From contig NZ_JAAVUY010000027.1 in the NCBI RefSeq assembly GCF_018449695.1, forward strand, positions 1 through 64,000: 64,000 nt of DNA, written 5' to 3'. Shown piece after piece: positions 18,030-26,122 of this stretch. Origin of the DNA: Bradyrhizobium sp. dw_411 (GTDB lineage: Bacteria; Pseudomonadota; Alphaproteobacteria; Rhizobiales; Xanthobacteraceae). The notes beneath the pieces are model-generated. The model did not search any database, had not been told where the DNA came from, and saw nothing but the letters and a program-made list of their open reading frames with translations. The position numbers were made by a program, and so were the translations under genes. Within the stretch, counting starts at the first letter, position 1. Every line of letters starts with the position of its first letter.

Positions 18030-18989
18030 TCAGGAAACGTCCGGACCATAGGCCGGGGCGATCATGCCGCCAGCCATGCCACTGCCGGCCTCGGCGTGAC
18101 CGCGCGGACGGCGTGCGGTTTCCGCCTCGACTACCCGCCAAGCACTGCGATCGGCCAAGAGGGCCGTCAGCACCGCGTGATTGAGCTTGTGACCGCCGCG
18201 TACCGAGCGGAAAGCGCCCAGCAGGGGCAATCCGGCCAGCGCGAGGTCGCCGATCACGTCGAGAACCTTGTGACGCGCACATTCGTCGGGATAGCGCAGG
18301 CCTTCGGTGTTGAGGATCCGGGTTTGATCGTACACCACCGAATTCTCAAAGGAGGAACCGAGCGCGAAACCTGCGCTCCAGAGCTGCGCCACATCGTTCA
18401 TGCACCCGAAGGTGCGGGCGCGTGAAATCTCGCGGCGGAACCGTTCCGCGCTGAGATCGAGCGTATAATTCTGACGGCCGATCGCCGGATTGGTGAAATC
18501 GATCTCGACTTCGGCGCGGAAGCCAGCCGCATAGGGCCGCAACTCGCCGAACGAGGCGCCCATCGTGACCTGCACGGGCTTGAGCACCTGAATGAAACGG
18601 CGCGATGCCGACTGGGTAACGATACCGGCCTGCTCGATCGCGGCGACGAAAGCAGCGGCGCTGCCGTCCATGATCGGAACTTCCGGACCATCGACTTCGA
18701 TCGTGGCGTTATCGACGCCCATGCCCCGCAGTGCAGCAAGGACATGCTCCGCGGTGGAGACCAGCGGGCCCTCACGGTCGCCCAGCACAGTCGCGAGTTC
18801 GGTGGAGATCACGGCTTCTGCCGTCGCCTGAACTTCGCGGTCGCAACCATCGAGGCCGGTGCGAACAAAAACAAAGCCCGCATCGACAGATGCAGGCCCG
18901 AGCGTCAGACTGACAGGCAACCCTGAGTGAACGCCGACACCTGTAACGGTGGCTTGCGAGCGAAGCGTTGTCTGCCGGCTAAACTTCAT
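18030..18989 (-). CDS. lpxC: UDP-3-O-acyl-N-acetylglucosamine deacetylase
   Basis: 319 residues from MKFSRQTTLRSQATVTGVG. LpxC is the zinc deacetylase that commits UDP-GlcNAc to lipid A synthesis. The family segments 'GVGVHSGLPVSLTLGPA', 'STAEHVLAALRGMGVDN' (zinc His), 'PIMDGSAAAF' and 'HKVLDVIGDLALAG' (zinc His and Asp) are all present, with a late 'GGHKLNHAV' histidine. The start at 18989 is the family-like one; 15 codons upstream are also open. It lies downstream of ftsZ across a terminator, so probably has its own promoter. Confidence 0.96.
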   Translation of the reverse strand: MKFSRQTTLRSQATVTGVGVHSGLPVSLTLGPASVDAGFVFVRTGLDGCDREVQATAEAVISTELATVLGDREGPLVSTAEHVLAALRGMGVDNATIEVDGPEVPIMDGSAAAFVAAIEQAGIVTQSASRRFIQVLKPVQVTMGASFGELRPYAAGFRAEVEIDFTNPAIGRQNYTLDLSAERFRREISRARTFGCMNDVAQLWSAGFALGSSFENSVVYDQTRILNTEGLRYPDECARHKVLDVIGDLALAGLPLLGAFRSVRGGHKLNHAVLTALLADRSAWRVVEAETARRPRGHAEAGSGMAGGMIAPAYGPDVS

Positions 18990-19337
18990 GCGAAAATTGC
19001 CCACTGACTTTACCAAGAGTTCAGACCGACCCAAACCTGCGTCGATTCGTCTCGAAGTATCCCCAAGTCACGGCAGACCATAGTGATTGCCTCAAAGCAC
19101 GCCAACTCACGCTTTTTTACGGATTGTTACCCAATCTCTGCCGTATTCACGCCAAAGGTTGACCAAACTCCGCCGCTGCCAGAGGCAGTTTGGCTTTTTC
19201 ACTTCACCACGAAATGCATAATTAATCATTTATAATCAGTTGCTTGGCTCTGAAGCGACTATTCCAACCCTTAAAAAAGAAGAAGGCCCCGGCTGATCCA
19301 GCCAGGGCCTCCAGGGTCGTCGGAATTGTAACAAACT
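18990..19337. other. Spacer between ftsZ and lpxC
   Basis: 348 bp without a gene. It holds the ftsZ terminator (19272-19310) and presumably the lpxC promoter. A second hairpin at 19163-19194 (CCAAACT ... CTGCC-AGA-GGCAG-TTTGG) is followed on the plus strand by TTTTT, a terminator-like shape with no annotated plus-strand gene to terminate. Confidence 0.5.
19272..19310 (-). terminator. Rho-independent terminator of ftsZ
   Basis: Read on the minus strand: a 12 bp stem AGGCCCTGGCTG / CAGCCGGGGCCT (one G-T pair) with a 3-base loop, then a T-rich tail TCTTCTTTTTTT. It begins 27 bp after the ftsZ stop and marks the end of the dcw transcript. Confidence 0.85.
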
Positions 19338-21140
19338 TCAGTTCGACTGGCGGCGCAGGAAGGCCGGGATATCAAGATGGTCGTCGCCCTGTGGCGCGGC
19401 GGCAACAGGTGCCGGGCGGCCATGGACGTCCAATCCCTGCGGAGCGGGCCGGCGAGCGTATTCAGATACCGGTTCGCTGGCTGCGATTTGCTGTGCGACG
19501 CTGCGCTGCGGCTTGCGTTCCGGCAGCGGCGGCATCGGCGCCATCGCCGGACCGGAGGCGCGGGCCGCGATCGGCGGTTCGCTCTCTTCGTCGCGGCGGC
19601 CGAGGCCGACATTGGCGAGACGCTGCAGCAGCGACATCCGGGTCTTCTGCGGATGCTCTTCCTCGACTTCACCGCGGGCCTGCCGGATTTCGTTCTGCGC
19701 GGGCATCGGCAGGTCTTCGAATTTCGGCATCCGGGGGGTGCGCGACGGCGCCCGCTCAGCCGCTTGCGGGATGAACGTCTCGGGCATCGCCGGCTCGTGG
19801 ATTGCGACCGGAGCAACATCATGATCCGGGAACAGCGACGGCTTCTGCGCGATCGGGCGAACCGTGACGTCGCCGTAGGAGGCGGGCTGCAGCGGCGCCG
19901 ACATCGCCGGCTGTGAAGTTTCCGGCGCGACCGCGGCGGCAATTGCAGCCAGGGCGGCACGTTCGACGCTACCGGAAGCGCGTTGCTGCTGCGGCGCGGC
20001 AACGACCGGAGCCGGCTGCGGCGCCATGGCGGGCGCTTCCATCTTCTGGGCGGCGCGCTCGGCCAAGCGCGCGTTGTCGGCACGCAACCGCGCGGTCAGA
20101 TCGGCCAAACGCGTATCCGGGGCCACCGCATTGGTCACGGGAGCAGCCGGGGCGGTCGCATTGCGCGAGATCAGGGCCTGTTCGATGCCGGTCGCCACGA
20201 CGGAGACGCGGATCACGCCATCGAGGCTCTCGTCGAAGGTGGCGCCGACGATGATGTTGGCGTCCTGGTCGACTTCTTCGCGGATTCGGGTCGCGGCTTC
20301 GTCGACTTCGAACAGCGTCAGGTCCTTGCCGCCGGTGATCGAGATCAAGAGGCCACGGGCCCCCTTCATCGAGGAATCGTCGATCAGCGGATTGGCGATC
20401 GCGGCTTCGGCTGCAGTCAAAGCGCGCTTGTCGCCGGAGGCTTCGCCGGTACCCATCATCGCCTTGCCCATTTCGCGCATCACGGCGCGGACGTCGGCGA
20501 AGTCGAGATTGATCAGGCCTTCCTTGACCATCAGGTCGGTGATGCAGGCGACGCCCGAATAGAGCACCTGGTCGGCCATCGCGAACGCGTCGGCGAAGGT
20601 GGTCTTTTCGTTGGCAACCCGGAACAGGTTCTGGTTCGGGATGATCAGAAGGGTGTCGACCACCTTGTGCAGCTCGGCAATGCCGGCTTCGGCGGTGCGC
20701 ATGCGGCGCTGGCCTTCGAAGTGGAACGGCTTGGTGACCACGCCCACGGTGAGGATGCCCATGTCGCGCGCGGTCTTGGCGATGACGGGGGCCGCACCGG
20801 TACCGGTACCACCGCCCATGCCGGCGGTGACGAACACCATGTTGGCGCCGGAGAGATGATCGCGGATTTCATCGATGACTTCCTGCGCCGCGGCAGCGCC
20901 GACATCCGGCTGCGAACCGGCGCCGAGGCCCTGGGTGACCTGGGTGCCCATCTGCACGATGCGCTGCGCCTTGGACATGGTCAGCGCCTGCGCGTCGGTA
21001 TTGGCGACGACGAAATCGACGCCCTGCAATCCGGCGGTGATCATGTTGTTGACGGCATTGCCGCCCGCGCCACCTACGCCGAACACGGTGATCCGCGGTT
21101 TCAACTCGCTGATGTCAGGGGGTGTTAGATTGAGTGCCAT
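19338..21140 (-). CDS. ftsZ: Cell division protein FtsZ
   Basis: 600 residues: the tubulin-like GTPase that forms the Z ring. The GTP signature GGGTGTG is at 109-115 and the globular part ends near residue 320. A long Ala/Pro/Gln-rich linker of about 260 residues follows, ending in the conserved C-terminal peptide 'LDIPAFLRRQ' that binds FtsA and other partners. E. coli FtsZ is 383 residues; the extra length is all linker, as is usual in this family of alphaproteobacteria. ftsA lies 90 bp upstream and a clear terminator follows. Confidence 0.98.
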   Translation of the reverse strand: MALNLTPPDISELKPRITVFGVGGAGGNAVNNMITAGLQGVDFVVANTDAQALTMSKAQRIVQMGTQVTQGLGAGSQPDVGAAAAQEVIDEIRDHLSGANMVFVTAGMGGGTGTGAAPVIAKTARDMGILTVGVVTKPFHFEGQRRMRTAEAGIAELHKVVDTLLIIPNQNLFRVANEKTTFADAFAMADQVLYSGVACITDLMVKEGLINLDFADVRAVMREMGKAMMGTGEASGDKRALTAAEAAIANPLIDDSSMKGARGLLISITGGKDLTLFEVDEAATRIREEVDQDANIIVGATFDESLDGVIRVSVVATGIEQALISRNATAPAAPVTNAVAPDTRLADLTARLRADNARLAERAAQKMEAPAMAPQPAPVVAAPQQQRASGSVERAALAAIAAAVAPETSQPAMSAPLQPASYGDVTVRPIAQKPSLFPDHDVAPVAIHEPAMPETFIPQAAERAPSRTPRMPKFEDLPMPAQNEIRQARGEVEEEHPQKTRMSLLQRLANVGLGRRDEESEPPIAARASGPAMAPMPPLPERKPQRSVAQQIAASEPVSEYARRPAPQGLDVHGRPAPVAAAPQGDDHLDIPAFLRRQSN

Positions 21141-21230
21141 GGTTGCCTCTCGATTACGACGCGCGCGTTGGTTCGCCCCGGCCGGCGGCCGCGGGAAGTG
21201 GTGAAAATGGGAGGGTGCGGAAAAGTTTCA

Positions 21231-22553
21231 TCAGAAGCCCTCACGAAGCCATCGGCCGACTTTTCCGAAGTAGCCGTCAGTCCCTGTCCGAAGCTGCCGC
21301 GTATGCCGCGGTTCGACGTGTTCAAGATGAGCGTATTGCGGATAGACCAGGAGGCCCGAGGGGACCGCGAACGACGCGCTCTTCGCCTCATGGGGCAGCC
21401 GGCCAAACCCGAGCGGACGGCCGATCCGCACCGGGCGGCCGAGAATCTGGGTCGCCAATTCAAGCGTTCCGGAGAGCTGCGATGCGCCACCGCTCAAGAC
21501 AACGCGGGCCTTCGGTTCGGACGCAAAGGGGGAATCGGCAAGCCGGTCCCTGACCATTTCAAAAATCTCCTCGGCGCGGTGCCGGATAATGTTCGCGATG
21601 GTGGCGCGGGAGACGACCTGTGGAACATCCCGCTCGTTGTCGCCGGCCGACGGCACAGACATCAACTCGCGCGCATCGGACCCGCCGGTCAGCACGGTGC
21701 CATATAACGTCTTGATTCGCTCGGCATCCGCAATGCATGCGCTGATGCCGCGTGCAAGATCCATCGTGATGTGTTGCCCGCCGAGCGCAAATCCGCTGGC
21801 ATGCACGAAGCGGCCGCCGGCATAGGTCGCGATCGTGGTGGTGCCCGCGCCCATCTCGACCACGGCGGCGCCGATATCGACTTCATCATCCGTCAACACC
21901 GAGAGACCGGCCACATAGGGGCTTGCGGCCATGGCTTCGACGTTGAGATGACAGCGCTCGACCACCAGCATCAGGTTCCTGGCGACCGTCGCGTCCGCCG
22001 TGACCACGTTCATGTCGACGCCGAACTGCCGCGCCACCATGCCCTTGGGATCGCGGATGCCCTTGACGCCATCCAGCGCGTAGCTGACCGGCAGCGCATG
22101 CAAAACCGTGCGGCCCTCGCCGGTGGCGTGGTGCATGCCGGTGGAGGTGACGCGGCTAATGTCCGCCGAAGTCACCGCGCCGCCCTTGATGTCGGCCGCG
22201 GCTTCGATCAACTGGCCTTGCAGCCGGCCTGCCGAAACCGACAGCAAAACCGATTCAACGCGAACTTTGGCCATGCGTTCGGCCAATGCCACCGCCTGGC
22301 GCACCGCTTGTTCGCATTCGGCGAGATCGACCACCGCCCCGGCCTTGACGCCGCGCGACTGGATCTGGCTGTAGCCGATCAGTTCGACCGCATGGCTGCG
22401 CCCGCGCAGCGCTTCGTTCGGCGGGCACGGCCGCAACCGCGCGATCATGCAGGCGATCTTGCTGGTGCCGATATCGAGCGAGGCCACCAGCGCGGTGCGC
22501 TTCTGCGGCATCGGACGCGTCTTCGGGGTCTGATTGCGTTCGAAGCCGGTCAT
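21231..22553 (-). CDS. ftsA: Cell division protein FtsA
   Basis: 440 residues, an actin-fold ATPase that ties FtsZ to the membrane. Visible are 'VASLDIGTSKIACMIA' (phosphate 1), 'VEMGAGTTTIATYAGG' (phosphate 2) and 'VVLSGGASQLSGTLELA' (adenosine), with the SHS2 insert between. The C-terminal helix 'GYFGKVGRWLREGF' is the amphipathic membrane anchor. Its ATG overlaps the ftsQ TGA (ATGA), implying translational coupling. Confidence 0.97.
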   Translation of the reverse strand: MTGFERNQTPKTRPMPQKRTALVASLDIGTSKIACMIARLRPCPPNEALRGRSHAVELIGYSQIQSRGVKAGAVVDLAECEQAVRQAVALAERMAKVRVESVLLSVSAGRLQGQLIEAAADIKGGAVTSADISRVTSTGMHHATGEGRTVLHALPVSYALDGVKGIRDPKGMVARQFGVDMNVVTADATVARNLMLVVERCHLNVEAMAASPYVAGLSVLTDDEVDIGAAVVEMGAGTTTIATYAGGRFVHASGFALGGQHITMDLARGISACIADAERIKTLYGTVLTGGSDARELMSVPSAGDNERDVPQVVSRATIANIIRHRAEEIFEMVRDRLADSPFASEPKARVVLSGGASQLSGTLELATQILGRPVRIGRPLGFGRLPHEAKSASFAVPSGLLVYPQYAHLEHVEPRHTRQLRTGTDGYFGKVGRWLREGF

Positions 22554-23563
22554 GCGTCACCGGCTTTCTTCTTGGCCTTCTTGTCCTTGAACAGGTCTTC
22601 GCGGGCTTTCGCCGCATCATCCGACAATTGCACGGTCAGCCGGTCCGGCAGCCGCATATCGACGGCGACGATATCACGGGAAAACAGCCGGTCGTCCTTG
22701 TCGAGCTTGCTCAGCGAAGCCAGCGCGTTGCCGACCTCGTTTTCCGGCAGCCGGACGTCGAGACCGTCCTTGAGGCGCAGGTTCCAGCGCCGTTCGCCGA
22801 CAAAGATCGCGGCCTTGGTCACCGAATTGACCTGCGGATAGCGCGCCAGCAATGCCAGGAAATCCCGGGCGCGGGTTTCGGCGCCCTTGCCGACCACCAG
22901 CGGCAGCGTCAGGAAGCGGCGCGACACGTAGGGTTCGAGCACCGCGCCGTCATCGGCGATCACCGACAGGCGGCCATCCTGCTGCCACAGCGCGAACGCC
23001 GTGCGCTCGACGATGTCGATCCGCAACTGCCCGGGATAGAATTTCAGCACCGTTGCGTCGCTGATCCAGGGATTGGCTTTCAGCCGGTCGCGCACCGCGG
23101 CGGCGTCGAGGAACAGCAGCGAGGAGCGGCCGTTGACGCCCCCGATCGCGAGTATTTCATCCTGGGACAATTGCTTGCGGCCGTTGATTCCGACGGTGGT
23201 GATCCGGAACCCGGCCGAATTGGCCATCGCGTTGCGGCTATCGCTCAGCGCGGCGGTGAATTCCTCGAGATGGCCACCCCTGACGATGCCGAACCCGGCG
23301 CTGCCCAGCAGCAACAGCACGGTTGCGATCACGCCAACACGATGCGGAAGATAGCGCTCCACGAGCGCGATCAGACGGGGCGCCTCTTCGGCACGGTCGA
23401 GACGCGCTTTGGGCTTGGCCGGCGCGCGCTTTACGGCGGCGATCGCCCGCTTTTCGGCCAGCCACTCGCGCAACAGCACGACCGCCCCAACGGCGGCCGC
23501 TTTCAGGTCAGCTTGGGGCCCCAGCGATCTCAACGACCGAGCGAGGCGTCCTGCACCATCCAT
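22550..23563 (-). CDS. ftsQ: Cell division protein FtsQ
   Basis: 337 residues: a basic cytoplasmic N-terminus, one membrane helix (VGVIATVLLLLGSAGFGIV, about 78-96), then a POTRA domain ('ITTVGINGRKQLSQDEILAI..GVNGRSSLLFLD') and the FtsQ beta domain. It links FtsL/FtsB and the septal synthases to the ring. The last residues are Lys/Ala-rich (KDKKAKKKAGDA). It overlaps ftsA by 4 bp, and the 339 bp in front of it suggests a separate promoter. Confidence 0.95.
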   Translation of the reverse strand: MDGAGRLARSLRSLGPQADLKAAAVGAVVLLREWLAEKRAIAAVKRAPAKPKARLDRAEEAPRLIALVERYLPHRVGVIATVLLLLGSAGFGIVRGGHLEEFTAALSDSRNAMANSAGFRITTVGINGRKQLSQDEILAIGGVNGRSSLLFLDAAAVRDRLKANPWISDATVLKFYPGQLRIDIVERTAFALWQQDGRLSVIADDGAVLEPYVSRRFLTLPLVVGKGAETRARDFLALLARYPQVNSVTKAAIFVGERRWNLRLKDGLDVRLPENEVGNALASLSKLDKDDRLFSRDIVAVDMRLPDRLTVQLSDDAAKAREDLFKDKKAKKKAGDA

Positions 23564-23902
23564 TGCACGAGCTCGTCACATGTTTGCCCGCAAAAGCTTG
23601 CGGGTTCTGGCACAGATGACGTCTCGGTCATGCCGGGTTGCGGGCTGGCCTCAAGCTGGAAAGAGGCCATCTGATCCCTCGATGCGGTCGTCGAAGCGGA
23701 AATCCGCAACAGCTCACGCCCCGGCAGCCAAACGCCACATGCGCCGCCAGCGTTAACCTTCGGACTTCCTGGTAAACAAAGGGTAAAGTAGGTACCAACT
23801 GGGTACGATTTGGTGTGCCGGCTGAACACTTTGCCCAACAATTGTAGGATTTTAGCAACGCCGCGGTTCCGCCCCCCGGCCGGAAGCGACGCGGTCAGCC
23901 CG
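23564..23902 (-). promoter_or_regulatory. Likely ftsQAZ promoter region with phased GGTA repeats
   Basis: 339 bp between ddl and ftsQ without a convincing gene. It contains GGTAAACAAAGGGTAAA (23771-23787) and GTACCAACTGGGTAC (23792-23806), so that GGTA recurs at 23771, 23782, 23791 and 23802, near one helical turn apart. A GTTAACC word lies near 23752-23758, resembling half of a CtrA site. In Caulobacter the ftsQA promoter is CtrA-controlled; a similar role here is inference only. Confidence 0.4.
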
Positions 23903-24892
23903 CTATTTTTGCGCCCGTTTGGCCCCAAGCTCGATCTGGCCACGCAAAAAATCAATAAACTCGATGCCCTGCGCCTTGAGCGCCTTCGGGTAGAGCGAGG
24001 CCTTGGTCAGGCCGGGCAAGGTGTTGGTTTCCAGATAGACCGGCCCTTTCGCCGAGACGATGAAGTCCGAACGCGAATAGCCGCTGCACGACATCGCCCG
24101 GTGCGCCCGAACTGCAAGGTCCATGATCCCAGCGCTAATTTCGGGCGAAAAGCGCCCCGGGCAGATTTCCTGGGTCGATTTGGCCAGATACTTCGCAGTG
24201 TAATCGAACCCGCCATCCGCCGTGATGATTTCGATCGGCGGCAGCGCGATAACAGAACCGTCCGCCTGCTCCAGCACGCCGCAGGTCGCCTCCGTGCCTG
24301 AGATAAACGGCTCGATCACATATTCTTCCGTTTTGGCGGCGTTGCGCACGGCGACGAGGTCCTGCCTGGCATTGACGTAGATCAGGCCGTAGCTCGATCC
24401 ATCCCGTGCCGGCTTGGCGATCAACCGGCCATACTCGGCCAGCGCCTTCTCGGCATCCCCAAGCGCGACGCCAGCCGGCGCCTTGACACCAGCAAGCGCC
24501 GCGAACTGCTTGGCCGCGATCTTGTCAAAGGCGAGATGCGACGAGGCCGAGCCCGAACCGGTAAAGGCGACCCCGCGCATTTCGCACATCGCCTGCAATT
24601 CGCCGTTCTCCGCCCGGCCGCCATGCAGGCCGAGCACCAGCAGGCGATCCTCCGCCTTGGCCTTGTCCAGCGCCAGTTCGATCGCGACACCGACGCCGTC
24701 GGGCTTGAACGGATCCTCAAACGGCCTGGCATGACCGAGAAGCTTTTCGGACTGGACCTGATGCACGCTGTCATCGATATCCCAGAACCACAGATCGGCC
24801 TCCGGCAACGCCGTATGCAGCGCCTGCGCGGTCGCGACCGAGACCAGGCGCTCTTTATTGGTGCCGCCGAAAAGAATGGTGATGCGCATCAT
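23903..24892 (-). CDS. ddl: D-alanine--D-alanine ligase
   Basis: 329 residues from MMRITILFGG. An ATP-grasp enzyme making the D-Ala-D-Ala dipeptide for peptidoglycan. The N-terminal 'ILFGGTNKERLVSVATAQAL' replaces the usual 'GGxSxEhxVSl', and the dipeptide-site motif reads 'HGGRAENGELQ' rather than HGxxGEDGxxQ. 'KPARDGSSYGL' and the metal site 'LETNTLPGLTKASLYPK' are retained. Context between murB and ftsQ is the expected one, so the name is safe although the protein is a divergent member. A family A repeat separates it from murB. Confidence 0.9.
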   Translation of the reverse strand: MMRITILFGGTNKERLVSVATAQALHTALPEADLWFWDIDDSVHQVQSEKLLGHARPFEDPFKPDGVGVAIELALDKAKAEDRLLVLGLHGGRAENGELQAMCEMRGVAFTGSGSASSHLAFDKIAAKQFAALAGVKAPAGVALGDAEKALAEYGRLIAKPARDGSSYGLIYVNARQDLVAVRNAAKTEEYVIEPFISGTEATCGVLEQADGSVIALPPIEIITADGGFDYTAKYLAKSTQEICPGRFSPEISAGIMDLAVRAHRAMSCSGYSRSDFIVSAKGPVYLETNTLPGLTKASLYPKALKAQGIEFIDFLRGQIELGAKRAQK

Positions 24893-24907
24893 TTCGTTCC
24901 GCTCTTT

Positions 24908-25004
24908 CGTCATTCCGGGATGTGCTGAAAGCACAGACCCGGAATCTCCTTATTGCCTCTTCGAGATTCCGGGTTCGCTCGCTTGCGAGCGCCCCGGAAT
25001 GACG
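24908..25004. repeat. Palindromic repeat, family A (copy 5)
   Basis: Between murB and ddl, ending 1 bp before the murB stop. The central palindrome is interrupted: GGAATCTC at 24941-24948, 12 extra bases, then TCGAGATTCC at 24961-24970. Confidence 0.85.
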
Positions 25005-25005
25005 A

Positions 25006-25926
25006 CTACGCCGCTATTCCAATCCGTTTGATTTCCCAGTGTAGCTCAATTCCAGTGTTTTCCTTGACCCGCGTGCGCACGGTCTCGCCCAGGGTCTCGA
25101 TATCGTGGCCGGTCGCGGTGCCGGTATTGATCAGAAAGTTGCAATGCATCTCCGACACCTGCGCGCCGCCGACGCGCAGGCCGCGGCAGCCGGCGGCATC
25201 GATCAGCTTCCAGGCGCTGTTGCCGGGTGGATTCTTGAAGGTGGAGCCGCCGGTTTTTTCGCGGATCGGCTGCGCGGTCTCGCGGTGGCTCTGCACCTCG
25301 CTCATCCGCGCGCGAATGGCTTCCGGCGCGGTGGGTAACCCACGAAAACGCGCCGACGTGAAAATGATCGAAGGATCGACGCCATTGTTGCGATAGACGA
25401 ACTTCATGTCGGCATTGGCAAAGCGATGAAGCTTGCCGTCACGGCCGACGCCGGAGGCTTCGATCAAAACGTCCTTGGTCTCCGAACCATTGGCCCCGGC
25501 GTTCATGCGCAGCGCGCCACCGATGGTGCCGGGAATGCCGAAGAAAAATTCCATCCCGCCGAGATTAGCCGCCGCCGCGGTTTCGGCGACGCGCTTGTCG
25601 AGCGCCGCCGCTCCGGCGCTGACGATATCTTCATGGGCGCTGGTCTCGCCAAACCCGCGCGGACTGAGCCGGATCACCACACCGGGCAAACCGCCATCGC
25701 GCACGATCAGATTGGAGCCGACGCCGACGACATAGACCGAAAGCTCCTGCGGCAGATGCGCGAGGAAGTACGCCAGATCGGCTTCATCCGCCGGCGTGAA
25801 CAGCACCTGCGCCGGACCGCCGACCCGAAACCAGGTCAACTCGGCCAGCGACTGGTTCGCCAATAACCGCCCGCGCAACTCAGGCATCGCGGCTTTGAGA
25901 TCGGGCGTGATGTCGGGGAAGGTCAT
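25006..25926 (-). CDS. murB: UDP-N-acetylenolpyruvoylglucosamine reductase
   Basis: 306 residues from MTFPDITPDLK; an in-frame GTG 15 bases upstream is an alternative, and neither has a clear ribosome binding site. FAD-dependent reduction of the enolpyruvyl ether to UDP-MurNAc. Recognisable are 'TWFRVGGPAQVLFTP', 'VGVGSNLIVRDGG', the 'MEFFFGIPGTIGGALRMNAGA' flavin segment, the Tyr-Arg 'FVYRNNGVD' and 'GSTFKNPPGNSAWKLIDAAG' with the catalytic serine. Type I MurB layout. Confidence 0.95.
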   Translation of the reverse strand: MTFPDITPDLKAAMPELRGRLLANQSLAELTWFRVGGPAQVLFTPADEADLAYFLAHLPQELSVYVVGVGSNLIVRDGGLPGVVIRLSPRGFGETSAHEDIVSAGAAALDKRVAETAAAANLGGMEFFFGIPGTIGGALRMNAGANGSETKDVLIEASGVGRDGKLHRFANADMKFVYRNNGVDPSIIFTSARFRGLPTAPEAIRARMSEVQSHRETAQPIREKTGGSTFKNPPGNSAWKLIDAAGCRGLRVGGAQVSEMHCNFLINTGTATGHDIETLGETVRTRVKENTGIELHWEIKRIGIAA

Positions 25927-25965
25927 GCGTTGTTGGGCCACGGTGCTGCCGCGCGGCGCGGTCTG

Positions 25966-26070
25966 CCCTCTCCTCCCTTGCGGGGGAGAGTTGGAGAGGG
26001 GGGTAGCCGCGAATTCGGTGTCTGCGGCTCACCCCCCACCCTAACCCTCCCCCGCAAGGGGGGAGGGAAC
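25966..26070. repeat. CCCTCTCC/GGAGAGGG inverted repeat pair
   Basis: Left hairpin CCCTCTCCTCCCTTGCGGGG..GGAGAGGG and right hairpin ACCCTAACCCTCCCCCGCAAGGGGGGAGGG, separated by about 30 bases, in the murC-murB spacer. The right half matches the C-rich element at 9-50. Ordinary dispersed intergenic repeat of GC-rich Rhizobiales. Confidence 0.75.
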
Positions 26071-26122
26071 GGAGAGACCAAGCCCGGCCATGACGAACTC
26101 AAACACTGTGCGGATTGCACAC

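Noticed and set aside
19983..21128. 381-codon plus-strand open frame opposite ftsZ
   Set aside because: Antisense shadow of ftsZ with no recognisable fold or ribosome binding site.
23530..23955. 141-codon minus-strand frame across the ddl-ftsQ spacer
   Set aside because: It overlaps both certain genes in another frame and has no domain or start signal; the spacer is better read as promoter region.
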